This document shows, piece by piece, positions 1 to 5,877 of a stretch of 46,506 bases of DNA (positions are counted from its first letter, which is position 1; every line of letters begins with the position of its first letter). The translations under genes were made by a program, and so were the position numbers. Under the pieces are notes generated by a model. The model had not been told where the DNA came from and searched no databases. It saw nothing but the letters and a program-made list of their open reading frames with translations. Source of the DNA: a virus; IMG/VR virus record IMGVR_UViG_3300046680_000396, positions 1 through 46,506 of that record. One strand, written 5' to 3'.

Positions 1-372
1 GACGAGCCGAGCGAGCCACCGGACGAGGGACACGACCCGTGCAACGCCCACCTGTCGCCGATCACAGTAGGTCACAAGGTCTCAGCAACCCTCACGGTCG
101 GGCCGTGCGCCGACCAGCCCGAGGAGTACAGCGGGTCTTTGACGCTCCAGTACGGGACCGGCGAACTTCCCCACCTGAAGTGGACGACAGCGACTCTCAT
201 CCCGATCTACAGCGAGAACGCGACGCAACCGATCTCGGCTCCGTGCCAAGATGCGTACTGGGTGGTCGTGTACGACGCGGCCGGACGTGACGCCCACGGG
301 AAAGACTTCCAGAGCACTCACAGCGTCTTCCTCGAAGAGAACCAATTCCCACGGAAGGCGAACTGTCCATGA
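1..372 (+). CDS. C-terminal part of a putative lipoprotein (5' end outside window)
   Basis: Reading frame 1 is open from the first base to a TGA at 370-372, giving 123 residues without a start. It is a close but not identical copy of the complete lipoprotein at 45236-45784. The aligned part shares the acidic/proline linker, the DPCNAH segment, a run of beta-rich sequence and the ending PRKANCP. By analogy the missing N-terminus should carry a signal peptide and lipobox. The stop overlaps the start of the next gene (ATGA), so the pair is probably co-translated. Four or more cysteines are conserved between the copies, suggesting disulfides outside the membrane. Function is unknown; surface exclusion of other phages is an inference from location and type only. 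Confidence 0.7.
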   Translation, partial: DEPSEPPDEGHDPCNAHLSPITVGHKVSATLTVGPCADQPEEYSGSLTLQYGTGELPHLKWTTATLIPIYSENATQPISAPCQDAYWVVVYDAAGRDAHGKDFQSTHSVFLEENQFPRKANCP

Positions 373-785
373 GCGAAGAACCCGCCGCCCCCGTTGCGGC
401 GCTTGTGGGCGTCCCCGCCGGTACAGGTAGCGCCTTCATCCCCGACTACAAGTTCCCGGGGGCCACGCGCCTGCGCACGGCGGTCGGTTCAACTCTCCTG
501 TTCGCGCTCGTCAACCATCCCCGAGCCACTGACCCCGAAGTCCGAGAGCGGTACCAGCGCCACCGGCACGACTTCCAGGACACAGAGCTTGTGGTGAACG
601 GCGAGACCTATCCGGCGGTCGAAGTCCAAGACGCCGAGATCGGCATCCGCGTTCGCGCTGCGGCTGTGAACGGCCTCACTGTGGTCACCACGTTCCCGGT
701 TGATCAGAACGTCCCCGGCGTCCGCGTGACGTGGCCGGAGAGTGGCGACGCCGACCGGTCTCCTGACGCCGGCCAAGCGCTGTAA
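369..785 (+). CDS. Hypothetical protein, partner of the lipoprotein (copy A)
   Basis: 138 residues; ATG overlaps the stop of the lipoprotein gene by 4 nt. It has no signal peptide or membrane segment. The N-terminal third (ALVGVPAGTGSAFIPDYKFPG) and the middle (HDFQDTELVVNGETYPAVEV) are almost identical to the product of 45781-46170, while the last 20 residues differ. I do not recognise the family. The TAA stop lies inside a copy of the dispersed GCTTTAMAGC element (768-788). Always being paired with the lipoprotein in both cassettes suggests a shared function, perhaps a cytoplasmic partner, but nothing in the sequence shows what that is. Confidence 0.75.
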   Translation: MSEEPAAPVAALVGVPAGTGSAFIPDYKFPGATRLRTAVGSTLLFALVNHPRATDPEVRERYQRHRHDFQDTELVVNGETYPAVEVQDAEIGIRVRAAAVNGLTVVTTFPVDQNVPGVRVTWPESGDADRSPDAGQAL

Positions 786-788
786 AGC
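768..788 (-). repeat. Dispersed GCTTTAMAGC element, copy 1
   Basis: GCCGGC, 5 nt, GCTGTAAAGC. The core contains the stop codon of the 369-785 gene and ends 5 nt before the -35 of the small-RNA promoter. No CCGCGG arm. Confidence 0.85.
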
Positions 789-793
789 GCGCG

Positions 794-822
794 TGTGAGC
801 CGTACCCCACACGCGCTATGCT
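794..822 (+). promoter_or_regulatory. Promoter of candidate small RNA A
   Basis: TGTGAG (794-799), 17 nt, TATGCT (817-822). The same arrangement (TGTGGA, 17 nt, TATGCT) precedes the second copy at 46188-46216. The spacer is also nearly identical in both copies. The -35 is a weak match to the vegetative consensus. The dispersed element immediately upstream could be an operator. Confidence 0.5.
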
Positions 823-828
823 GATCCC

Positions 829-928
829 TGCTTCCTCGTTCAACGCTTTCCTTTCGAGGTGTGTTGTGACTTGCTGGCAATCGAGTTGAGGAAGCGCAGA
901 GCCCCCGCCCTAGTGGCGGGGGTTTTGC
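829..928 (+). ncRNA. Candidate trans-acting small RNA A (~100 nt)
   Basis: The interval runs from about 7 nt after the TATGCT -10 to the T tract of an intrinsic terminator. No frame is kept open in both copies, so it is probably not coding. The 5' end GCTTCCTC (830-837) can pair with GAGGAAGC (888-895). In copy B the corresponding arms are GCTTCCCC and GGGGAGC, a compensatory T-A to C-G change. The loop holds an 18-nt block, ACTTGCTGGCAATCGAGT (869-886), identical in both copies. Its part CTTGCTGGCA is the reverse complement of the TGCCAGCAAG tag in leaders at 7901, 8612 and 9574, and nearly so at 6685, 11570 (minus) and 1029. Antisense control of early mRNAs is inferred. Confidence 0.5.
902..926 (+). 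terminator. Intrinsic terminator of small RNA A
   Basis: CCCCCGCC (902-909), 5-nt loop, GGCGGGGG (915-922), then TTTT. Perfect 8-bp stem. Confidence 0.85.
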
Positions 929-964
929 TTTTCACCTGCGGGTTCGGAATTATCTATAACTCGC

Positions 965-994
965 TTGACGCAAGGTGGGTGGAGGTCTTATCGT
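965..994 (+). promoter_or_regulatory. TTGACG promoter before the small basic protein gene
   Basis: TTGACG (965-970), 18 nt, TATCGT (989-994). Same family as the other CTTGACGC promoters in the window and matched at 46359-46388. A perfect 8-bp hairpin (CCATGCCC/GGGCATGG, 999-1018) lies at the predicted 5' end of the transcript and may stabilise it. Confidence 0.6.
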
Positions 995-1036
995 TTTGCC
1001 ATGCCCGAGGGGGCATGGAAACGGACGGTTGCCAGC

Positions 1037-1141
1037 ATGTCTAAGTCGTTCAGCAAGGGCGAGCGTAAGACCTCCGGAAAGTCTGATCGGGAGTTCCGCC
1101 GGATGCGGAAGACGGCCCGGAAGGCGGAGGGGGAGAAGTGA
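1037..1141 (+). CDS. Small basic protein (34 aa)
   Basis: ATG at 1037; the product is rich in Lys, Arg and Glu, with SKGERKTSGKSDREFRRMRK at residues 6-25 approximately. The same start, leader and first 25 residues recur at the right edge of the window (46432 onward), supporting a real gene. There is no clear Shine-Dalgarno sequence. Instead TTGCCAGCA overlaps the start codon, and this is the segment complementary to the small RNA encoded just upstream. The stop overlaps the GTG of the next gene (GTGA). Function unknown; the charge suggests nucleic-acid or acidic-protein binding. Confidence 0.65.
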   Translation: MSKSFSKGERKTSGKSDREFRRMRKTARKAEGEK

Positions 1142-1836
1142 GCGGGGAGGGCCGGGCGCATGCCTGGATAGCCCGTATCGGGGTTCTCGGGATCTCGGGT
1201 GCGGCGTTCCGCGTCTCCTATGACGCGTGGACAACAATCAGCAAGGCGTCGGGTATCCGCCCGGCTCTGGCGGGGTATCTGCCGTGGATCACGGAGGGTT
1301 TCTTGGCCCTGGCGGTCTACACGGCGTGGGTGGTGCGGAAGCGTGGCCAGGTCGGCAAGTACCCGGTTGTCCTGGCGTTCGTGCTGCTGGCGGTCGGCAT
1401 CTATGTGCAGGTGCGTCACGGCATGTCGCACGGCCGCCCGCTGACGCTGACGCCGGTTGAGGCGGGGGTGATCTCGGCCCTTCCGACCATCATCACGGCG
1501 GCGAGCATTCACCTTCTGGTCATCACCTTCGAGAAGGTTCACCCGGCAGAGTCGGAGGGGGAGCCGGAGCTTTCCCCGGTCATTCCTGACACGGTTCAGG
1601 AGATTCAGGACGAGTGGGCTAAGGAGTCCCCGCAGGCCGAGCCTATGCCCGAGCCTGTGATACCGGAACCGGAGGTTACCAGCCCTTCGGCGAGCCAGTT
1701 TCCGGAGCCCGGATACCCCGCCCCGGCCTTCCGGGGGGCCGGTCAGTTCATGGCTGTGGCCGACCAGGCAAAGGACCCCCGTACCCGCGATATCTGGGCG
1801 CGCATAGCCGTCGAGCACGGCAAGCCCCAGATCTGA
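1138..1836 (+). CDS. DUF2637/Spd-like membrane protein
   Basis: 232 residues from GTG, overlapping the previous stop. Four hydrophobic segments are visible at about residues 9-30, 44-65, 73-90 and 105-128. They are followed by an acidic, proline-rich cytoplasmic tail with repeated PEP motifs, ending in a helical segment. The N-terminal four-helix layout resembles DUF2637/Spd-type proteins found on Streptomyces plasmids and integrative elements, where they help plasmid spread or replication control. This family assignment is by eye. In a phage the role is unclear; anchoring of DNA or a regulator at the membrane is possible. It is followed by an Lsr2 gene in the same direction. Confidence 0.6.
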   Translation: MSGEGRAHAWIARIGVLGISGAAFRVSYDAWTTISKASGIRPALAGYLPWITEGFLALAVYTAWVVRKRGQVGKYPVVLAFVLLAVGIYVQVRHGMSHGRPLTLTPVEAGVISALPTIITAASIHLLVITFEKVHPAESEGEPELSPVIPDTVQEIQDEWAKESPQAEPMPEPVIPEPEVTSPSASQFPEPGYPAPAFRGAGQFMAVADQAKDPRTRDIWARIAVEHGKPQI

Positions 1837-1862
1837 CAGGACTTCTCTCGAAAGGATTGGTA

Positions 1863-2231
1863 GTGGACATGGCGGAGATTGTGACTCGGCGTCTGGCGGA
1901 CGACCTTGACGGGTCGGACGCGGCCGGGACGGTTGAGTTCAGCGTCGACGGGATGGACTTCGAGATTGACCTCTCGGAGGGGAACGCGACGGAGCTGCGG
2001 GCGTTCCTGTTCAAGTACATGCAGGCGGCCCGGCCGCGCAAGCCGAAGGGGAAGCTCCAGAGGCGGAACCGGGCAATCAACCCGGAGACGTCGGCGGCCC
2101 GCGAGTGGTGGCGCCAGGAGGGTGGCCGGAACGGCGTCAAGGAGTTCAGCGCGAAGGGCCGGATACCGGCCGACGTGATGGAGCTGTTCCGCGCCAGCGG
2201 CGCGCCTGGCGCGTTGGCGCTGGTCGCGTAG
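1863..2231 (+). CDS. lsr2: Lsr2-family nucleoid-associated protein (first copy)
   Basis: 122 residues. GTG at 1863 is chosen because GAAAGG lies 7 nt upstream; ATG 1869 is an alternative. The N-terminus (VTRRLADDLDGSDAAGTVEF, then FEIDLSEGNATELRAFLFKY) is the Lsr2 dimerisation domain. The C-terminus (REWWRQEGG... AKGRIPADVMELF) is the DNA-binding domain, but the usual RGR minor-groove motif reads KGR here. Lsr2 binds AT-rich DNA and silences foreign genes in actinobacteria. A phage copy could help silence prophage genes, displace host Lsr2, or act as a dominant-negative partner. A strong terminator follows. Confidence 0.9.
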   Translation: MDMAEIVTRRLADDLDGSDAAGTVEFSVDGMDFEIDLSEGNATELRAFLFKYMQAARPRKPKGKLQRRNRAINPETSAAREWWRQEGGRNGVKEFSAKGRIPADVMELFRASGAPGALALVA

Positions 2232-2245
2232 GCAGCAAGAACAGA

Positions 2246-2275
2246 CCCCCGGAACTTCGGTTCCGGGGGTTTATT
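2246..2275 (+). terminator. Intrinsic terminator after first lsr2
   Basis: CCCCCGGAAC, a 4-nt loop, GTTCCGGGGG, then TTTATT. Confidence 0.9.
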
Positions 2276-2291
2276 CGTGTTCTCACACTGT

Positions 2292-2312
2292 GCCGGCCAG
2301 GTGCTTTAAAGG
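2292..2312 (-). repeat. Dispersed GCTTTAMAGC element, copy 2
   Basis: GCCGGC, 5 nt, GCTTTAAAGG (last base off consensus). Lies between the two lsr2 genes, downstream of the terminator. Confidence 0.75.
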
Positions 2313-2397
2313 TGGTGTAAGGGGGATTCGGGTTGCTTGAATGTGCGCAGGTCGGGCATCATCACCGACGACAGGCTTTCTACAGAACGGTTGGGCC

Positions 2398-2736
2398 ATG
2401 GCCAGGCGCACTATCGAGATTGTTCATGACGACTTGGACGGCACCGAGGGTGCCACCCCCGTAAAGTTCGGCCTTGACGGCAAGTCGTATGAGATCGACC
2501 TGAGCGACAAGAACGGGAAGGCGCTCAGGAAGGCGCTTGCGAAGTTCGTGGAGGCGGCTACGCCGGTGAAGGCCGCCGACGCGCCGGGGCGCCGGAAGTA
2601 CGGCAGCGGGCCGGTACGTCGGGACACGAAACACATTCGTGAGTGGCTGCGCGGTCAGGGTGTCGAGATCAGCGACCGGGGCCGTATCCCCACGGACCTC
2701 ATGGACCGCTACCAGGCGGCGAACCCGGGCCGCTGA
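2398..2736 (+). CDS. lsr2: Lsr2-family nucleoid-associated protein (second copy)
   Basis: 112 residues from ATG 2398; an in-frame ATG at 2341 lacks a ribosome site. It has the N-terminal dimerisation fold (VHDDLDGTEGATPVKFGLDG, then YEIDLSDKNGKALRKALAKF), a linker, and the C-terminal helix pair IREWLRGQGVEISDRGRIPT. The canonical RGR minor-groove motif is intact, unlike in the first copy. The two products are clearly diverged, so they are not a recent duplication. A separate leader and the terminator between the genes suggest independent expression. The pair could form heterodimers with each other or with host Lsr2. Confidence 0.92.
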   Translation: MARRTIEIVHDDLDGTEGATPVKFGLDGKSYEIDLSDKNGKALRKALAKFVEAATPVKAADAPGRRKYGSGPVRRDTKHIREWLRGQGVEISDRGRIPTDLMDRYQAANPGR

Positions 2737-2741
2737 AGGCA

Positions 2742-2762
2742 GCCGGCCACACGCTTTAAAGC
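2742..2762 (-). repeat. Dispersed GCTTTAMAGC element, copy 3
   Basis: GCCGGC, 5 nt, perfect GCTTTAAAGC, starting 5 nt after the second lsr2 stop. Confidence 0.85.
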
Positions 2763-2790
2763 ATTCAGGCGGTCAGCAGCAAGCAGTGAG

Positions 2791-2819
2791 GGCCAGCCCG
2801 TAGAGGGCTGGCCCTTTTG
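2791..2819 (+). terminator. Intrinsic terminator after second lsr2
   Basis: GGCCAGCCC, 5-nt loop, GGGCTGGCC, then CTTTTGC. It lies just beyond the 3' end of the converging minus-strand operon. Confidence 0.85.
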
Positions 2820-2829
2820 CGTTGCGCAG

Positions 2830-3030
2830 CTACGACCAGTTCTGAAGCTTGAAGTAGGCCTCACGCTTCTCTTCGCGTAGCTTGCACAGCTCCGCGATGC
2901 GCGGAGCTTCGTTAGCCGCTGAGAAGTGGGGTGACGCCTGAGCTCCCATGAACCAATCGATGGCTTCGCTGGCGTGCTTCTCGGCCTTAGTCCACTCGCC
3001 GGAGGCCTGCTGTATCTCATCCACGGGCAC
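2830..3030 (-). CDS. Hypothetical small protein (last gene of minus operon)
   Basis: 66 residues from GTG 3030 (GTG 3024 also possible). Mostly helical and charged (EKHASEAIDWFMGAQ, then LCKLREEKREAYFKLQNWS). No recognisable family, signal or membrane segment. It lies 20 nt downstream of the clamp-like gene on the same strand and is probably the end of the 5.75-2.83 kb operon, converging on the lsr2 terminator. Confidence 0.6.
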   Translation of the reverse strand: MPVDEIQQASGEWTKAEKHASEAIDWFMGAQASPHFSAANEAPRIAELCKLREEKREAYFKLQNWS

Positions 3031-3049
3031 AGGGTATCGCTGAACCCTG

Positions 3050-3679
3050 CTACCAGAGCCCGTCTTGGCCTACGGCTGCCGCGTGGCGCTCCCGTTTGAT
3101 CGGGACCATGAGGCCCCGGAAGTGGGGGCCGTACTTGACGAGTATCGGTTCCTCGGGGTCACGGATCATCCAATCCGCCCGACGCTCGCCAGTGTCCGAC
3201 TTCACCAGCCGGAAGCGGGTCGTGAGGCCCATGTCCAATAGGAACACGCTCGACGGGTCCTCATAGCGCTCGAACAGCTCGGCCAGGCCGCGCCAGGCGG
3301 CGGCCGGGGTCATGCCGGTGGCGTCCTCAACGGCCTCGCGGGATGCGCCGATCTGCAACACCAGCCCGTCTCCGGGGAACCAGGAGAGCGTCACGTCCTG
3401 TTTCGGATGCTGGCGACAGAACGAGGTCACGGCGTCGAGCCCTTCGCGGGGGATCTCGACCCTGACTGGCGTTCCGCGGGTTGCTGTAAAGCGTTCAGCC
3501 GGCGCCCAGTCGTGCGCGGCGGCGTACGGGTCACCACCGAGGATTGTCACGCCTTCGGCATCCACGGTGAGAAGGACGCTGCGGATCGAGGGGTTTTTCT
3601 TGTGGACGTGGGCCACGTTGCCCGCGACGCGGCAAAGCGCGTCGGCGTCCATGGTCCATGTGGCTACGGGCTCGCCCAT
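3050..3679 (-). CDS. Hypothetical protein, possibly DnaN (sliding-clamp)-like
   Basis: 209 residues. ATG 3679 is fixed by an AGGAGG 3 nt upstream. The sequence alternates beta strands and short helices. It contains stretches such as IRSVLLTVDAEGVTILGGDP and GMTPAAAWRGLAELFERYE that recall the strand-turn pattern of bacterial sliding-clamp domains. It is about half the length of a three-domain clamp, and the similarity is only by eye, so treat it as a hypothesis. The coding sequence contains a full three-part dispersed element (3474-3503), which encodes protein here without disturbing the frame. Confidence 0.5.
   Translation of the reverse strand: MGEPVATWTMDADALCRVAGNVAHVHKKNPSIRSVLLTVDAEGVTILGGDPYAAAHDWAPAERFTATRGTPVRVEIPREGLDAVTSFCRQHPKQDVTLSWFPGDGLVLQIGASREAVEDATGMTPAAAWRGLAELFERYEDPSSVFLLDMGLTTRFRLVKSDTGERRADWMIRDPEEPILVKYGPHFRGLMVPIKRERHAAAVGQDGLW
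3474..3503 (+). repeat. Dispersed GCTTTAMAGC element, copy 4 (three-part)
   Basis: CCGCGG, 3 nt, GCTGTAAAGC, 5 nt, GCCGGC. Complete copy inside a minus-strand gene. Confidence 0.9.
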
Positions 3680-3731
3680 GTGCCTCCTAACGCAGAGAGG
3701 CCCCGCCGGAGCGGGGCCAACGATCGGGGTT

Positions 3732-3917
3732 CTACTCGCAGTCGCGGACGCTGCCGCCGTAGGCGAGGGTGTAGCCCATGGCGCACTCGTCGCACACGAA
3801 CTCGTCGTCCAGCTCGGAGAAGATGCCGTGTTCGGTCCAGCCCCCACACTCGGAACACTGATCCCGCCCGTCCAGCTCGTCTACCTCGTACTCTCCGAGG
3901 TCGTCATCATCGGCCAC
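3732..3917 (-). CDS. Small acidic zinc-ribbon-like protein
   Basis: 61 residues. GTG 3917 is chosen because it shares its first base with the TAG of the preceding gene (TAGTG) and has a G-rich ribosome site about 9 nt upstream. The product is strongly acidic at the start and carries two CxxC pairs (CSEC and CDEC) about 20 residues apart, a likely four-cysteine zinc site. Function unknown; small zinc ribbons of this kind in phages are often transcription or host-takeover proteins. Confidence 0.65.
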   Translation of the reverse strand: MADDDDLGEYEVDELDGRDQCSECGGWTEHGIFSELDDEFVCDECAMGYTLAYGGSVRDCE

Positions 3918-4060
3918 TAGTAGCAACCCCCTTCGCAGCAGTCCGGGAAGCAGTTGAGGCAGCAGCCGCATTCTTGGCAGAACACGGTGCCGCACGTATA
4001 GGACACGGGAGGTTGGGGAGGCATGGGGCGGATAGGCGGATGCCCCATGCCGGTCACCAT
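3917..4060 (-). CDS. Cysteine-rich small protein
   Basis: 47 residues from ATG 4060; ATG 4048 and ATG 4024 are alternatives and none has a strong ribosome site. The last 25 residues hold nine cysteines, with pattern C-x4-C-x2-C-x-CC-x2-C-x3-CC-x3-C before the terminal Tyr. The stop TAG shares a base with the GTG of the zinc-ribbon gene, a coupling that supports real translation. There is no signal peptide, so a metal-cluster or zinc-chelating role is more likely than disulfides. It resembles no family I recognise. Confidence 0.5.
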   Translation of the reverse strand: MVTGMGHPPIRPMPPQPPVSYTCGTVFCQECGCCLNCFPDCCEGGCY

Positions 4061-4106
4061 CTGCTCAACGGTCCAGGCCTGGACGATGGCGGTTCCTAGC
4101 CCGCCC

Positions 4107-4127
4107 TCTGTAAAGCTGTCGGCCGGC
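4107..4127 (+). repeat. Dispersed GCTTTAMAGC element, copy 5
   Basis: TCTGTAAAGC, 5 nt, GCCGGC, in the short gap between two minus-strand genes. Confidence 0.75.
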
Positions 4128-4634
4128 CTAGTCGTGGTCGTACCAAGCCACGTCGATGCCTTCGGTCGTCACGGTGATGACGGCGTGGTCACCGAAGGCG
4201 GCCCTGAGCACGTTGTCAGCGGCGCCGGACTCGACAGCCTTCCGAAGCGCCCCCGCAAGCGCGTTCACCTCGGGATAGAGGCTGTCCTTTGTGGCCCATC
4301 GGCTCGTCTCGTCGTCCCAACGCTTCGTGCCCATGGTCGGGTGGTAGTCGCCCACGTCCAACGACTCACTGTCGAAGTCGTCGGGGTCCTCCGGGTCCAC
4401 GTCGGCAACGGTCTGGACCCACACGCCGTAGGCGCCGAACTCGCACGGCTCCCCGTCGTTGAAGTACGGCACGGACTGACGCCAGCCGAACCGCTTCACG
4501 TCCTGGTGGCCGATGAGCGGCCGGAGGAGCGCGGCGAACTCCTCATCGGTGACCTGCGGGACGATGGCGGCCGGGTCGTAGGGGTAGACCTCGCCGGACA
4601 GCGGGATTCCGTGGAACGTCAGGGCAGTCTTCAA
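4128..4634 (-). CDS. Hypothetical acidic protein
   Basis: 168 residues. TTG 4634 is chosen because it overlaps the upstream TGA (TTGA) and AAGGAG sits 8 nt before it. The middle is very acidic (VADVDPEDPDDFDSESLDVG). No signal peptide, membrane segment or catalytic motif is apparent. Strands near the C-terminus (HAVITVTTEGIDVAWYDHD) suggest a compact alpha/beta fold. Fourth-to-last gene of the minus operon; function unknown. Confidence 0.65.
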   Translation of the reverse strand: MKTALTFHGIPLSGEVYPYDPAAIVPQVTDEEFAALLRPLIGHQDVKRFGWRQSVPYFNDGEPCEFGAYGVWVQTVADVDPEDPDDFDSESLDVGDYHPTMGTKRWDDETSRWATKDSLYPEVNALAGALRKAVESGAADNVLRAAFGDHAVITVTTEGIDVAWYDHD

Positions 4635-4993
4635 GCTGGGATCTCCTTCAGCAGGTGGGACAGGGGGAGGGTTTTGCGTTGCGCGCCGGACATCCACGGC
4701 TCAAGCGGCATGCCCTTGATGTAGTCCACGGGGGACGGGAGCCAGCCGAGATCTTCGATGATGTGTCGTTCGGCGATGAGCCGGACCGGGATGAGCTTCC
4801 GGCCGACCTTGAGCGTTGTGCCGAAGACGCGTTCACAGAGGAACACTCCGGCGGTGTGGTGGTAGAGGGAACGGTGTCGGCTGTCGCCGATGATGTTCTT
4901 TGAGCTGTCGATGAACGTCTCGATGGGGAGGTAATCCTCCGGCTCGCCGCCCCATTTGCGGGCGGCCGACAGGGCGTGATGCCAACTGTTCAT
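4631..4993 (-). CDS. DUF6915-like protein
   Basis: 120 residues from ATG 4993, overlapping the previous stop by 4 nt. The core contains DSSKNIIGDSRHRSLYHHTA followed by RLIAERHIIEDLG and PSPVDYI. This histidine-rich helical pattern resembles small phage and bacterial proteins annotated as DUF6915. The conserved His and Asp residues suggest metal binding or a hydrolase-like site, but no reaction is established. Family assignment is from memory of the motif and moderately certain. Confidence 0.6.
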   Translation of the reverse strand: MNSWHHALSAARKWGGEPEDYLPIETFIDSSKNIIGDSRHRSLYHHTAGVFLCERVFGTTLKVGRKLIPVRLIAERHIIEDLGWLPSPVDYIKGMPLEPWMSGAQRKTLPLSHLLKEIPA

Positions 4994-5115
4994 CCGGCCG
5001 CCGAGAGGCCCATAGCGCCGATGGCGAGCATGCTGCCGCACACGACGGTGGCGGCGACGAACCAGAGGAGCCACACGCCGACCAGGTAGGCCCACCCGGG
5101 CAGGTTCCTGTTCAT
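4990..5115 (-). CDS. Small membrane protein
   Basis: 41 residues from ATG 5115. One long hydrophobic stretch (about residues 9-36, WAYLVGVWLLWFVAATVVCG then SMLAIGAMG) forms one or two membrane segments. ATGA overlaps link it to both neighbours, so it is translated as part of the operon. Function unknown. Confidence 0.6.
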   Translation of the reverse strand: MNRNLPGWAYLVGVWLLWFVAATVVCGSMLAIGAMGLSAAG

Positions 5116-5240
5116 CGGGCTACCGCGTGAACGAGCGCGGCCATGAGGAAGCCGACAATGCCCAGCTCGGCGAGGATCAGGAACCAGATGAGAACGCCCG
5201 CGATCTTGATGGCTCTTGCGGCGCTGGTCTTCTGGGGCAA
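5112..5240 (-). CDS. Small membrane protein
   Basis: 42 residues. TTG 5240 is chosen from AAGGTG 6 nt upstream. A basic N-terminus is followed by one hydrophobic segment (IAGVLIWFLILAELGIVGFL) and a short tail. Its stop overlaps the next start (ATGA). The tandem pair of tiny membrane proteins (5240 and 5115) could act together, for example as regulators at the cell envelope; this is speculation. Confidence 0.6.
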   Translation of the reverse strand: MPQKTSAARAIKIAGVLIWFLILAELGIVGFLMAALVHAVAR

Positions 5241-5260
5241 TGAGCACCTTCTTTCCACGA

Positions 5261-5286
5261 GAAAGGGCCACCCCGAAGGGCGGCCC
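5261..5286 (-). terminator. Minus-strand intrinsic terminator inside the operon
   Basis: On the minus strand: GGGCCGCCC, 4-nt loop, GGGTGGCCC, then TTTC. It lies after the 5554-5309 gene, so expression of the genes beyond it may be attenuated. Confidence 0.7.
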
Positions 5287-5308
5287 CTGGCTGATGCTGG
5301 GGGGTGGG

Positions 5309-5554
5309 TCAGGACTTGACCCATGGGCCGACAGCCCGGGAGACGATGAACGCGGGCGTGTCGGGGTGGAACCTGTCGAACCCGGCGAGGCAGATCACAG
5401 CCGCAGCCTCAGTTCCGAAGATGCCGATGACTTCACCATCTTCGAGTTGCACGGCCCATTCGGTGGCCAGGCTTTCCACGAACATGTGCAGCTCGACGTT
5501 TTCGGCGAAGAGGCGCCCGATCTGGTCGAACGCGTCATCAATGAGGCTTGCCAC
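5309..5554 (-). CDS. Hypothetical small protein
   Basis: 81 residues from GTG 5554, one nucleotide after the stop of the upstream gene; AAAGG lies about 11 nt upstream. It reads as a small alpha/beta protein (ASLIDDAFDQIGRLFAENVE, then GEVIGIFGTEAAAVICLAGF). No known motif. Confidence 0.6.
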   Translation of the reverse strand: MASLIDDAFDQIGRLFAENVELHMFVESLATEWAVQLEDGEVIGIFGTEAAAVICLAGFDRFHPDTPAFIVSRAVGPWVKS

Positions 5555-5555
5555 G

Positions 5556-5747
5556 CTAGGCGGCCTTTCCGTAGTTGAAACCCTGGTCGTACACGTAGAA
5601 CGCTTCACGGATTCGCGCTGACTCGCCGTGAAGTCCGCGCGGATTGTGCTTCGCGATGATGGTCAGCCGCTTCACGGCTGACGGATACGCGGGGTATTCC
5701 TTGTACGCGTCGATCGAGGCCAAGGCCGCATCAAGCGTGTATCCCAT
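5556..5747 (-). CDS. Hypothetical small protein, first gene of the minus operon
   Basis: 63 residues from ATG 5747 with GGAGG 6 nt upstream. It is basic and helical with many tyrosines (YTLDAALASIDAYKEYPAYP) and no known domain. It is the first gene behind the leftward half of the divergent promoter at 5786-5815. Confidence 0.65.
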   Translation of the reverse strand: MGYTLDAALASIDAYKEYPAYPSAVKRLTIIAKHNPRGLHGESARIREAFYVYDQGFNYGKAA

Positions 5748-5785
5748 GCCTTACCTCCGGGGGGTGGTGTTGGGCTGGCTCCGCC

Positions 5786-5826
5786 ACTGTACCGCCCTTG
5801 ACGCAGTTGCGTCAAGGGCGTAACAC
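5786..5826. promoter_or_regulatory. Divergent promoters sharing a 24-bp palindromic operator
   Basis: Leftward: TTGACG (complement of 5810-5815), 18 nt, TACAGT (complement of 5786-5791). Rightward: TTGACG (5798-5803), 17 nt, TAACAC (5821-5826). The two -35 boxes lie in one perfect inverted repeat, arms CCCTTGACGCA/TGCGTCAAGGG with a 2-nt centre (5795-5818). A dimeric repressor on this site would shut both promoters. Similar 25-nt palindromes occur at 15048-15072 and 33522-33546. Confidence 0.75.
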
Positions 5827-5877
5827 CACGGGTCTCCGGAGGGGCGTCGGGGGGTGGCTCCAAGGGTTCTGTTCACG

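Noticed and set aside
859-1044. 61-residue open frame across the small-RNA region
   Set aside because: It runs through the terminator, has no ribosome site, and the equivalent position in the second copy does not keep the frame.
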